19,666 bases of DNA from Baffinella frigidus (lineage: Eukaryota; Cryptophyceae; Cryptomonadales; Baffinellaceae). The stretch spans positions 230,003 to 249,668 of the forward strand of contig MU646988.1 of NCBI GenBank assembly GCA_026770585.1. Reading direction: 5' to 3'. The notes below the pieces were generated by a model. That model made no database searches. It saw only the letters and a list, made by a program, of their open reading frames with translations, and was not told the DNA's origin. Position 1 is the first letter of the stretch, and every line of letters begins with the position of its first letter. Position numbers and translations under genes: made by a program. Below, one piece after another: positions 7,205 through 14,489 of this stretch.

Positions 7205-10200
7205 GTACCGAGGTCCCCGAAGACGGCATCCCACTCCTTCAGGAAGAACATCTTGAGCTTCTTCGCGAGCTCGTGCTCCTCGTCGCCCTTCGGATTGTAC
7301 CTGCAATCGAATGTTGAACTTCACTCAATTGGAGGTACCCCCAACCCCCAAACCGTAACTTGCTGCGTTCGCTGCTTCGCGAGCGTGTGCACGCCAGCGT
7401 GCTTCGGATTGTATCTGCAGACAAGAGCCCCGAGTTGACTGAACCGGGCAGGTTATAAGTTTACTAATCGGGACCGAAACTAATCCGAGCAGGGTTGTAG
7501 AGCGGGTCTCTCGTTAGTTGACATGATTTTGAGACCGAAAAGCATCGGAGAATCGAACAAAATCAGTCATCTTGTGTAGTGATTTTCATTGAAATGAATT
7601 ATTATTTTTCACATATTGAAAATTACTACACAAGTTGACTGATTTTGTTCGATGCTCCGATGCTTTTCGGCCTCAAAATCGTGTCAACTAATGAGAGACC
7701 CGCTCTACCGGGCAACCCTCTGATCGGGCAACAGTCGTGAGGCTCTCTCCTGCAGAGGGGGCTTCTTTAGGGTGCTGTCGCCATCAACAGTGCATAACTA
7801 CGCGGGAGAGATAAATGTCATTTTACGCCCGGCGTCTTTCTATTATTTTCCCTTGAAATCGGCAAAAGTTGCCGGGAATGCACACAAAAAACGACTTTGA
7901 TTTGTCTTTTAACCACAAGATCAGTCCGCGGTTGCCTCGATACGACAACTACCCCTCCCCCGTAGAAAGTCTTCCCATCGAGACAGTCAACCTCCTGTGT
8001 CCCACCAATCCCAGCTGGGATAGTCCAAACTCCACAACCCTGAACCCTTTCTTCACAAAGAAAGGACCACCGGGCACAGATAACGTGCACGCCCTACGCA
8101 CCCACAGATTTTTGTTTGGGGGAAGGCGCCTACAGGATGGCGTTATCCAAGGTGAGAGTGACGTTCTCCGTGTGGCGTCCTCGTCCTCAACCCTACAACC
8201 CTACCGACCGTGAATCCTAAACCCCAAACCCCAAACCAGAAAAGGCACACCCTATAACACGCTCCCTAGCCTGCGGCGCAAGCCACCATAACCTCACTAC
8301 GCGGAACGAACGACTGTCTAGAATTCGGGAATTGCGGTCAGTTCACAATCGTTCTTCACAAATCGGCCACTTTTGGAGAAATTTCGATTTGTCTCTCGCG
8401 TAAAATGACTTTTGTAACCATCCAAAATCGTCGGATAAGACGTGTCGGTTGAAACCCAGTTGTTCCTCGTAGCAGGGTTTCGGGGAAGGCGCCTACAGCA
8501 TCGCGTTGTCGAAGGTGAGCGTGACGTCCGCGATGAAGTCCTGCGCATGTCGGTACCCCTTTGACGCCAGCTTCTTCTTCACCTGTCCCACAGCCGATTT
8601 CTCATTCTCGAATTTTCATTTCTAGATCCCCGACCCGGCCCATAAAAAATCCGAGCGGACCCGAACTGGACAATACAGGATAGTGATGGAGCGGTTTTCA
8701 CAACGTAAGTTCAGGGTACGGTGAGGCGTGAAGAAGTAGAGCATCTGGTTGGCCACACCAAAAATTATACAACAATGCCAAACGGTATCGATGCTGCTAT
8801 TGGAAAGTCCCACCCCACCCTATCCTGTAACCGATCTTGGATTCTAACACCGACGGCTCCAATTCCCACAACTTGAGGGGGGGGTGGCCACGGATTCAAA
8901 TCATTTGAGACCCAAAGTTGACATATTTTGAGCAAAAGCTGACCATCAAACCCAAATTCGATTTAAAACGATTAGATAGACAGAGCGGGCCAGAGCTTTT
9001 CAGCAGTGGTACCTTTTAACGCCAGAGTCCTCTTCACCTGTCCTCCGGCACCACTTAACGGCCACAGGTGCCTTCGGGGGTCGGTCCATCTAAACGATTC
9101 CCGTACAAATGTCATATCCTTTCGCCAGTAACGTGACCAAACCCTCCCGGAAATCCAGGAGGGAAAGGCACCGGTGGCTGCTAAGTGGTACGATCAACTT
9201 TGGTTTGATCGTCTCAAGCCACACTAGGTCACACGTGGGAATTTCAAAGCCAGATTCTTGTTTACCTGACCCACAGCCCCTCATTCTCGATTTTTCATTT
9301 CTCGACCCCCGACCCGACCCATAAAAATCCGAGCGGACCCGAAATCTACAATACAGGATAGAGCGGTTCACATCTGTTGGCCACGCGAAAACAGTAAAAC
9401 AATAACAGAAGTTGACGATACTGGTACTAAACTGTCAACGTTTGGCATTGTTTGATTGTTTTGGTGGCCAACAGATGAGAAACCGCTCTACGAACAACCC
9501 TCTCAAGCGTGGCTCACCTGAGGTGAATTTTCCAAACTCTGAGCCCTGGGATCAAACTCTAGCTCAACCTCACTCGGGTTGACGGACTATTCGCAAGTTG
9601 ACGTGCTGTGTTTGCGGTACAAATCCGTCAACTCTGGATCGGAAACGAGCCCAAATAGACCGAGACAGCGCTAGATTTCATCGGGCACCCTAATAAAATC
9701 TATTTCAGATTCAGGGCAGCCATTCTGTACATCTCCGCCCCCGCAAGTTAAATTCAGGGCAGCTATTCTGTACTTTAACTTGCGGGGGCGGACCGTGCCG
9801 AGATCCATGGGGTTCTTCACCACTTGGAAGTAGTTGACGAGATTCAGCGCTTCCGGATCCACCTATCGCGAGTCCAGGCTTCAGCGCGCTGCGGTTCCGC
9901 AGACTATTCTCAAGTTGACATCCACACAGCGGGCTACGAAGGGATTTTCGGTGGATAATCCACCGACTTTCCGTTAACTTATCCGTAGGAACCCCCCTAT
10001 GTCCCTACGGATTGCCTACCGTAGGGTCCCAGGTCTTATCGTGCAGGGGTTGTTCAAAATTCCTTCGAAGTCCGCTGTGTGGCCTGGGTGCGCGGTACCA
10101 ATCCGTCAACTCTGGAGCGAGAAAGAGCCCGGTCTCACCAAAATGGTCAGACCAAATAAATCGACTGGGGCAGAGCTGGAAAAGCAGCGAGGGCTCCCGC

Positions 10201-11262
10201 CTTAGGGTTTAGGGTTCAGGGTTCACGGGTTGGGGGTCAGGGTTCTCAGGTGAAATGATTGCACCAAGGTCCGCCGGGTCTCGTGGCCTCCCAAAAGCCA
10301 TGGGACTCGTACCCTTCAAAACACTCGTGGGACTCCACTCCTGGAAGGTGCGAGCAGGGGGAAAGTGGAGAGTCCCACGGCCGTTGACTAATCATAGAGG
10401 CTCCTGGTTCTAAACCTGCCCGAATTAGTCACCGTCCCACAGCAGGCTACGAAGGCATTCTTGGTGGCTGAGCCACCAAGAATCGGTTAGGATGTCCGTA
10501 GGAACCACCCTATGTCCCTACGGATGGCCTACCGTAGGGTCTTAAGGGCTATCCACTTCTGGTTCCACCTCTGGATTATTCACGAAATCCATTCGTAGAC
10601 CGGAGAAACCTGCTCGGATTAGGCAAACTCCAAGGCACTGAGAGTCCCGCGGCGGTACTGTATGGCCGCGGGAGGTCTAGCTCTGCGGGGGGGCTAGCTC
10701 TGCCTGGCTCGCCATAAAATTTATGAAAGCAGGAAATCTAGTACAAAACTGCAAGTAATGCCGAGCATGATTTTACTGAGGCAGAGCTAGAACAGTTTCT
10801 GCAGTTTTGTACTAGATTTCCTGCTCTAAATGAATTTCATGGCGGGAGGACCGGCTCGCCGAAGATCTCCGCACAGTCAATCTTCGCAAGCAGCCTCTCC
10901 AGCACGGTGGTGGCGTCGCGCACCCACTGCTCGGGTTCCCGCCTAGGTGGTTTCCTAGGCGGGAGCCCGAGCAGGCTCCCGGCCAGGTGGTTTCGCTGGA
11001 GTGGTGTTTGGGCCGTCCGTCCAAGACCCGCGGCCGCTCGGTCCATGGCATGCGGTTTGGGCGCAGAGGTGCTCGCCCTCGCCTCCCCGGGCTCGGCATC
11101 ATCCTCCTCCTCCTCGTCCTCCTCCGAGGTCATCAGCGCGTCCTCCTCGTCGGCGTCCCCTTTCATCTCCTCGTCATCAGCGTCCTCGTCCGCTTGTCCC
11201 TCCTTGCGACTGGACCTGCCTCCCCCCGCTTCATGTCTTCTCCCTCCTCCCTCCTCCCTCAT
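7198..11262 (-). CDS. Bromodomain protein, four exons
   Basis: Exons at 10852-11262, 9794-9862, 8497-8582 and 7209-7300 join in phases 0, 0 and 2 to give one continuous bromodomain in a protein of about 222 residues. Bromodomains bind acetyl-lysine on histones, so a nuclear chromatin reader is expected. Seen: helix Z with LERLLAKIDCAEIF, ZA loop NYFQVVKNPMDLGTV, helix B DVTLTFDNAMLYNP including the acetyl-lysine-contacting Asn, and helix C HELAKKLKMFFLKEW. The WPF shelf is not present as such (F only). The N-terminus is acidic (runs of Asp/Glu). It ends either by read-through of the last exon (GTP then TAA at 7198-7200, the stop coming from the telomere-like repeat) or by a donor at CTCG|GTACGC leading to an exon I could not find. 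No second domain (ET, HAT) is visible, so the exact subfamily is unknown. Confidence 0.75.
7209..7300 (-). CDS. Exon 4 of the bromodomain gene (helices B-C)
   Basis: Begins after CTGCAG with G-TAC-AAT, giving LYNPKGDEEHELAKKLKMFF and then LKEWDAVFGDL. The Asn of YN is the acetyl-lysine anchor. It ends at CTCG|GTACGC if spliced (phase 1), or reads on three codons to TAA within the repeat array. Confidence 0.8.
7370..7414 (-). pseudogene. Degenerate copy of the start of bromodomain exon 4, with its acceptor
   Basis: After CTGCAG the sequence reads (A)TACAATCCGAAG and keeps CTCGCGAAG further on, encoding YNPKHAGVHTLAKQ. It matches the beginning of the intact exon 4 114 bases downstream in the gene but loses the rest. 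It could be a relic of duplication or a rarely used alternative exon. Confidence 0.7.
7498..7707. mobile_element. Foldback MITE, TA-GAGCGG family B, with ~91-base arms
   Basis: The element starts TAGAGCGGGTCTCTC and ends in its complement GAGAGACCCGCTCTA. The arms (about 91 bases each) differ at about six positions and enclose ~28 AT-rich bases. TA at each end could be the target-site duplication. High arm identity suggests a recent insertion. It lies in bromodomain intron 3 and shares the GAGCGG ends with family A. Confidence 0.85.
8133..8175 (-). pseudogene. Degenerate copy of the end of bromodomain exon 3 with its donor
   Basis: On the minus strand it reads ENVTLTLDNAIL followed by GTAGGCGCCTTCCCC, matching DVTLTFDNAML and the following donor and first intron bases of the intact exon 3. 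The upstream half of the exon is missing. Confidence 0.7.
8497..8582 (-). CDS. Exon 3 of the bromodomain gene (helices A-B)
   Basis: 86 bases from GACAG|GTGAAG to ATGCT|GTAGGC, encoding VKKKLASKGYRHAQDF and IADVTLTFDNAM. It leaves phase 2 and completes a Leu codon with the G of exon 4. Decayed partial copies of this exon occur at 8133-8175, 9008-9037 and 9238-9265. This is the only intact one. Confidence 0.85.
8585..8700 (-). repeat. Intron-end segment duplicated at 9268-9370
   Basis: The ~110 bases upstream (in gene sense) of the exon 3 acceptor, with CCCATAAAAA(A)TCCGAGCGGAC and ACAATACAGGATAG as landmarks on the plus strand, recur at ~9268-9370 next to a decayed exon 3 start. The block ends in a GAGCGGTT terminus like that of MITE family A. 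Confidence 0.75.
9008..9037 (-). pseudogene. Degenerate copy of bromodomain exon 3 start
   Basis: Following GGACAG it reads GTGAAGAGGACTCTGGCG and GGTACC, against GTGAAGAAGAAGCTGGCG and GGTACC in the intact exon. The match ends after about 30 bases. Confidence 0.65.
9238..9265 (-). pseudogene. Second degenerate copy of bromodomain exon 3 start
   Basis: Following GGTCAG it reads GTAAACAAGAATCTGGCT, a diverged version of GTGAAGAAGAAGCTGGCG. The flanking intron sequence is also duplicated from the intact exon's upstream flank. Confidence 0.6.
9359..9490. mobile_element. MITE, TA-GAGCGG family A, copy 2
   Basis: 132 bases with inverted ends TAGAGCGGTT...CATCTGTTGGCCAC and GTGGCCAACAGATG...AACCGCTCTA. 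An inner inverted pair (GTTGACGAT... / ...AAACTGTCAAC) is visible. Lies in bromodomain intron 2, immediately beside the duplicated intron-end block. Confidence 0.8.
9559..9674. mobile_element. MITE, CTAG family C, copy 1
   Basis: The ends are CTAGCTCAACCTCA and GAGACAGCGCTAG. Internal landmarks are CTCGGGTTGAC, GACTATTCGCAAGTTGACGT, CGGTACAAATCCGTCAACT and GAGCCCAAATAGAC. Related copies are at 13453-13591 (opposite strand) and 18769-18913, and a partial one at about 10070-10190. Non-coding. Confidence 0.75.
9709..9791. repeat. Interleaved direct and inverted repeat at the start of bromodomain intron 2
   Basis: A 22-base direct repeat (ATTCAGGGCAGC(C/T)ATTCTG plus TAC, 9709-9730 and 9752-9773) alternates with perfect 17-base inverted arms (9735-9751 and 9775-9791, CCGCCCCCGCAAGTTAA). 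The right arm overlaps the splice donor of exon 2. Confidence 0.85.
9794..9862 (-). CDS. Exon 2 of the bromodomain gene (ZA loop)
   Basis: 23 codons, from GATAG|GTGGAT to GGCACG|GTCCGC, encoding VDPEALNLVNYFQ and VVKNPMDLGT. The NPMDLGT motif is diagnostic for bromodomains. Both junctions are phase 0. Confidence 0.85.
9925..10031. repeat. Direct repeat, copy 1 (with hairpins), pair at 10437-10538
   Basis: Landmarks: CACAGCGGGCTACGAAGG, hairpin TCGGTGGATAATCCACCGA, ATCCGTAGGAAC, TATGTCCCTACGGAT and GCCTACCGTAGGGT. The second copy 512 bases away has the same order, with another hairpin (TTCTTGGTGGCTGAGCCACC and on). Confidence 0.8.
10203..10255. repeat. Small TTTAGGG-like array in bromodomain intron 1
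   Basis: Two TTTAGGG-type units followed by variants and then TCAGGTGAAATGATTGCACC, which resembles the break in the 6908-7204 array. Confidence 0.6.
10327..10380. repeat. Inverted repeat CGTGGGACTCCACT / AGTGGAGAGTCCCACG
   Basis: Foldback of about 54 bases within bromodomain intron 1. The arms match except for two inserted bases. Confidence 0.5.
10437..10538. repeat. Direct repeat, copy 2, pair of 9925-10031
   Basis: Same block as above. The inner hairpin sequence has changed on both arms together, which would keep the fold. Confidence 0.8.
10694..10846. mobile_element. CTAG family D foldback element next to bromodomain exon 1 donor
   Basis: The ends CTAGCTCTGCC (10694) and GGCAGAGCTAG (to 10790) are inverted. 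A second, larger inverted pair (about 10705-10752 and 10800-10846, sharing GCAGGAAATCTAGTACAAAA and CTGCA) overlaps it and reaches within six bases of the donor of exon 1. The related copy at 17851-17971 carries the same ends and CTGGCTCG. Confidence 0.7.
10852..11262 (-). CDS. Exon 1 of the bromodomain gene (acidic N-terminus, helix Z)
   Basis: 137 codons from an ATG at 11260-11262. The frame is open upstream for only about 17 codons (to a TAA), so this ATG or an exon joined at one of the CAGs just upstream is the start. Residues 24-59 are strongly acidic, then a basic/proline linker, then WVRDATTVLERLLAKIDC, the first bromodomain helix. The donor is GAGCCG|GTCCTC, phase 0. A foldback element lies in the intron immediately after it. 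Confidence 0.7.
10930..10971. repeat. 18-base-arm inverted repeat inside a coding exon
   Basis: Arms CTCGGGTTCCCGCCTAGG (10930-10947) and CCTAGGCGGGAGCCCGAG (10954-10971) pair at 17 of 18 positions around six bases, within bromodomain exon 1 where they encode the Pro/Arg linker before helix Z. Confidence 0.8.
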
Positions 11263-11974
11263 ATCTGCTGAGTTCCTTCCGCTGAGTTCCCGGAATTCTC
11301 TCGCTCGAGGAGCTTATGGAGGTTTTGGATGATGACAGCAAGGGGATCTACAGTTCAAAAGGATCTGCAGTTCCTTGTAAATGATGACAGAGGATGATGA
11401 CAGAGGATCTCAGCCAGGTGACGAGCCTCACCCTTGAATTTTGGGATGGTTTGTGTTCAATTCTTGCGTGCATTTCACTTTCGAATAAAATTCGTGCATT
11501 TCACTTTCGAATAAAGTCAATAAGTTCAATAAGTGTTGATACGCCAAAAGTGGCTTTTCAAGGGGAGAATCGACTTTACGAGCGACGAAAAAGTCTTTTA
11601 TCGTTTCCTTCAATATACGAGCCTCTGCACTGGAGAGCGAAACGCGATCCGAGAGCAAAAATGCTTTCTCTGCAGTCCTTTCTACGGAAGGGCGTGTCGT
11701 TGGCGTATGTTGGGAGAAATTAAAACCTAAAGGACCTAAAGTGAGCGGGCGGAGCCCAATGCTCTATTTGGGAAGCAAGGCCGATCCGATCCTAGCTTGG
11801 GGATAGCAAGGGCTGACACCGACAATCCTGTCTAATAAACACGAAATTAACGAAATTCCGGAGATGGACTCAGGTTTGGTTGGTCATCACACGAGAAGAG
11901 ACTATCGAACTTATGACGTCGGACCATAAACTTAAGGCGACCAGAGAGAGGGCTCGAATTAAGTGCTAACAATA
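11263..11974. other. Intergenic AT-rich region upstream of the bromodomain gene
   Basis: Contains a 26-base tandem duplication (CGTGCATTTCACTTTCGAAT and on, starting at 11467 and 11493), repeated GATGATGACAG, and CCTAAAGGACCTAAA units at about 11726. On the minus strand 11428-11658 and a short way upstream is open in a frame using AT-rich codons (KETIKDFFVARKVDS, LLNLLTLFESEMHEFYSKV) without an in-frame ATG near its start. It may be a fragment of a foreign or mobile gene. I do not recognise it. Confidence 0.35.
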
Positions 11975-12485
11975 AAACCTAAAGGTCCTAAAGGCTTCTT
12001 AGGGCCCTTCTTTTGGGCCTCGCAAACACCCGAATTTCCCAAATACCCGAAAAAAACGGCGTTTTCTTGGAGCCATTGCCCGAAATTCCCATCGGTATTG
12101 GGAGGCTGGATTTTCCGGGCACGAGAATCCCGGAATCCCAGCTGGGATTTTTCGGGCAATGGTTCCAAGTGTCGTATTTTCCGGGCAGCCCGCCCCGCGG
12201 GGGGGCGGGGGCGCGCCGCGGCATGCGAGGCACCGTCGGACGCGCCTTCGCGAGGCGATCGCGACGGTGCATCGGGCGGGCGGGCGGGCGGGCGGGCGGG
12301 CGGGGCCCCGCGCCTTGAAACGATTCTTGAAGGTGCCCCGCGCCACTTGCCCGAAAAACCCACATTGGAATCCGGGAAATCGGTTTGCAACAAAATGATT
12401 CTCGAAATACCCGGAAAAGGCCCTCTGGATTTTTCGGGTGTTTGAGTATTTCGGGAACGACCAAAAGAAAGGCCCTTAAGGACTT
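11975..12485. repeat. ~510-base inverted-repeat element with GC-rich core
   Basis: The left end (CCTAAAGGTCCTAAAGG, CCCTTCTTTTGG, CAAACACCCGAA, AAATACCCG) reappears inverted at the right end (TTCGGGTGTTTGAGTATTTCGG, then CCAAAAGAAAGGCCCTTAAG). CCCGAAA/TTTCGGG words recur inside. The core (about 12180-12310) is GC-rich, with a (GGGC)n run at 12273-12304. No coding sequence recognised. Foldback element of unknown type. Confidence 0.6.
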
Positions 12486-12569
12486 AAATGTACAACCTTA
12501 CCTACCTACCTTAGCGTCGGAGGCGCTCGCTTCACAACTCTGGTTGCCATCACTAACTCGAGAGAGAAG

Positions 12570-13107
12570 ATAATCTCGGCTACCTAGAGTCGTATATCAC
12601 CGAGTATATAAAGACGACAGGTCGAAAGGCCCGTTTTTAGAAAGAGGCAAGCCACTGAAGTGAATAGTGAGGAAGGGGTAGTGGGGGGCTCCGCCCCCCA
12701 ACCCCCACCCTCCGGGGGGCCCTCCGGGAGGCTGCCCTCCGGGGGCCTCTGCGGGGAGCTACGCTTGAGTTTGTTGGGAATGGGGGGCTCCGCCCCCCAA
12801 CCCCCGCCCTCCGGGGGTCCTCCGGGGGCCCCTGCGGGGAGCTTCGGGGTCAACGGGCTGGAAAGGTCGAAAGAAGTGGCGTGGGGTAGCAGCCGTGATG
12901 AAGTACCTTCATCACGTACTTACCGTTAACGTGAGCAAAAAAAGAAAAAGGGAGTTAACGGCAACTTTTCGATTTGAAGGCACCACAGGTGTTTTTCTGG
13001 TCACGTGACCGCGTTTTGCCCCAAGGCCCTTGCCCTTTTTTGCCGCTTCGCGGCAAAAAAGGCCGGGAATAATCTCGGCTACCCAGAGTCGTATATCACC
13101 GAGTATA
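12570..13107. repeat. Block flanked by 39-base direct repeats, with GC-rich clusters
   Basis: ATAATCTCGGCTACC(T/C)AGAG and TCGTATATCACCGAGTATA occur at 12570-12608 and 13069-13107, 499 bases apart. Between them are two related GC clusters (see next entry) and a hairpin with 13-base perfect arms (CCTTTTTTGCCGC, 13034-13046, and its complement at 13050-13062). It could be an element with short terminal direct repeats or an organelle-derived insertion. Confidence 0.6.
12682..12845. repeat. Two copies of a GC-rich cluster (GGGGGGCTCCGCCCCCCAAC)
   Basis: Copies at about 12682-12761 and 12781-12845 share GGGGGGCTCCGCCCCCCAAC, CCCTCCGGGGG and TGCGGGGAGC in order. Such palindromic GC clusters are common in algal organelle DNA, so an organelle origin is possible. 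Confidence 0.7.
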
Positions 13108-13161
13108 CAACGTATACGAAGATAAGAAAAGAAGCATGGCTTTTCTACAGAATAAGTTCCA

Positions 13162-13317
13162 GTCAAAAGTTGATGGGAATTCAGGGAATTGTTGGGAGTC
13201 TAATAAGACCTAAAGGATCTAAAGGACAACCGAGGCTATGTTTTACGCTAGATCTGAGGGGGGGCAATCGCAAAAGTCAATTTCGACCAATTCCCTGAAT
13301 TCCCATCAACTTTTGAC
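13162..13317. mobile_element. MITE with perfect 30-base terminal inverted repeats
   Basis: Arms 13162-13191 and 13288-13317 are exactly complementary (GTCAAAAGTTGATGGGAATT and on). The 156-base element has no coding capacity and holds CCTAAAGGATCTAAAGG. An imperfect hairpin (GGAATATACGG / CCGTACATTCC) follows directly. Confidence 0.8.
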
Positions 13318-13452
13318 GGAATATACGGAAATCCGTACATTCCGCCATTGAGTTGACTTTTGATTGACACCCATCACAACTGAAGTGGTTATGCCGTCCA
13401 GAACCCCACTATGGGCAGTCCGCCTTTGGAGGAGGCGGAGGCTGTCCGCTCC

Positions 13453-13591
13453 CTAGCACTGTCTCAGTCTATTTGGGCTCACCAATTTTGTGTGCCCGAG
13501 CTCTTTTCCGCTCCGAAGTTGACGGATTCGTACCGCAAACCTAGCATGTCAACTCGAGAATAGTCTGTCGACCCGAGTGAGGCAGGGCTAG
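13453..13591. mobile_element. MITE, CTAG family C, copy 2 (reverse orientation)
   Basis: Ends CTAGCACTGTCTCA and GAGGCAGGGCTAG. Inside, GTCTATTTGGGCTCACCAAT, GAAGTTGACGGATTCGTACC and TCAACTCGAGAATAGTC match the other family C copies in the opposite direction. This copy has the best-preserved ends. Confidence 0.8.
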
Positions 13592-13770
13592 AAGTTGGTG
13601 GGTGTAAAGCGATGAGTTCAAAGAGATGTCCCTGATGGTTTTGACCCGAAAGAAACGCACTTTGTCTCTTGAAGATAGCCTCATTGGGGGTGCCTGCATA
13701 ACGGCCGTGTTGGTACTGGAATAATTGGAATTACTAGAGGTCTCTCTCTTCATCTGGTCTCGTTTGCGCA

Positions 13771-13990
13771 GGGTTTCTGGTTTCGGGTTTAGGGTTTAGG
13801 GTTTCGGGTTTCAGGTTTCGGATTTAGGGTGAAAGGTGAAAGGTGAAAGGTTAAGGGTTTGGGATTTAGGATTTAGGGTTCAGGGTTTAGGGTGTAGGGT
13901 TTAGGGTTTAGGGTTTAGTGTGAAGGGTGAAGAGTGAAGGGTGAGGGTGAAGGGTGTAGGGTGTAGGGTTTAGGTTTGGGCGGTTTAGGC
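13771..13990. repeat. Degenerate TTTAGGG array, left side of an inverted junction
   Basis: About 220 bases of TTTAGGG units with many variants (TTTCGGG, GTGAAGGG, GTGTAGGG), all in G-rich orientation on the plus strand. Ends at a short hairpin region (GGCGTCCCGACGCC) before the orientation switches. Confidence 0.85.
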
Positions 13991-14016
13991 CCCTCATCTG
14001 AGGAGGCGTCCCGACG

Positions 14017-14406
14017 CCCCAAACCCCTAAACCCCTAAACCCTAAACCCCCAACCCCAAACACCAAAGACTAAACGCTAAAACCTGAACGCTAAACTGTC
14101 AACGCTTTACCAGGCTACCTCTTGAGCAAAGGAGCCTCCACACGGGGGCATCTGTGCAGGATAGGAGGGGACCTGGTAAACCTTAAACCCTCAACCCTAA
14201 ACCCTGAACCGTAAACCCCAAACGCTCATCGCTCAACGCTCAACGCTGAACACTAAACCCCAAACTCCAAACTTCAAAACCCAACCCCTAAACCGTAAAC
14301 CCTAAACCGTAAACCCCAAATCCCAAACGCTTAACGCTCAACGCTCAACGCTAAACTCCAAATCCCATACCCTAATCCCTTAACTTTAAGCCCTAAGCCC
14401 TAAGCC

Positions 14407-14438
<32 letters not shown>

Positions 14439-14489
14439 ACCCAAAACCCAAAACCCTAAACCCTAAACCCCAAACCTAAACCCTTAACC
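14017..14489. repeat. Degenerate CCCTAAA array, right side of the junction
   Basis: C-rich orientation throughout, with variants such as AACGCTCAACGCTCAACGCT and CCCTAAGCCCTAAG, interrupted at 14099-14177 by unique DNA bounded by TTTACCAGG / CCTGGTAAA. It ends in TTAACCAG|GTCTGCG, just like the acceptors in gene 1, so a 5' untranslated exon could start at 14490. Confidence 0.85.

Noticed and set aside
11959-12445. Several 100-160 codon frames on both strands
   Set aside because: They fall in a GC-rich inverted-repeat element with (GGGC)n; frames come from composition, not coding.
12570-13107. LTR retrotransposon from the paired direct repeats
   Set aside because: Repeats of 39 bases are far too short for LTRs, and no primer-binding site, polypurine tract or polymerase frame is present.
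13541-13753. 70-codon minus-strand frame beginning with an ATG just after an AACCAG acceptor
   Set aside because: Considered as an upstream exon, but it runs into the family C MITE and shows no recognisable motif; left unannotated.
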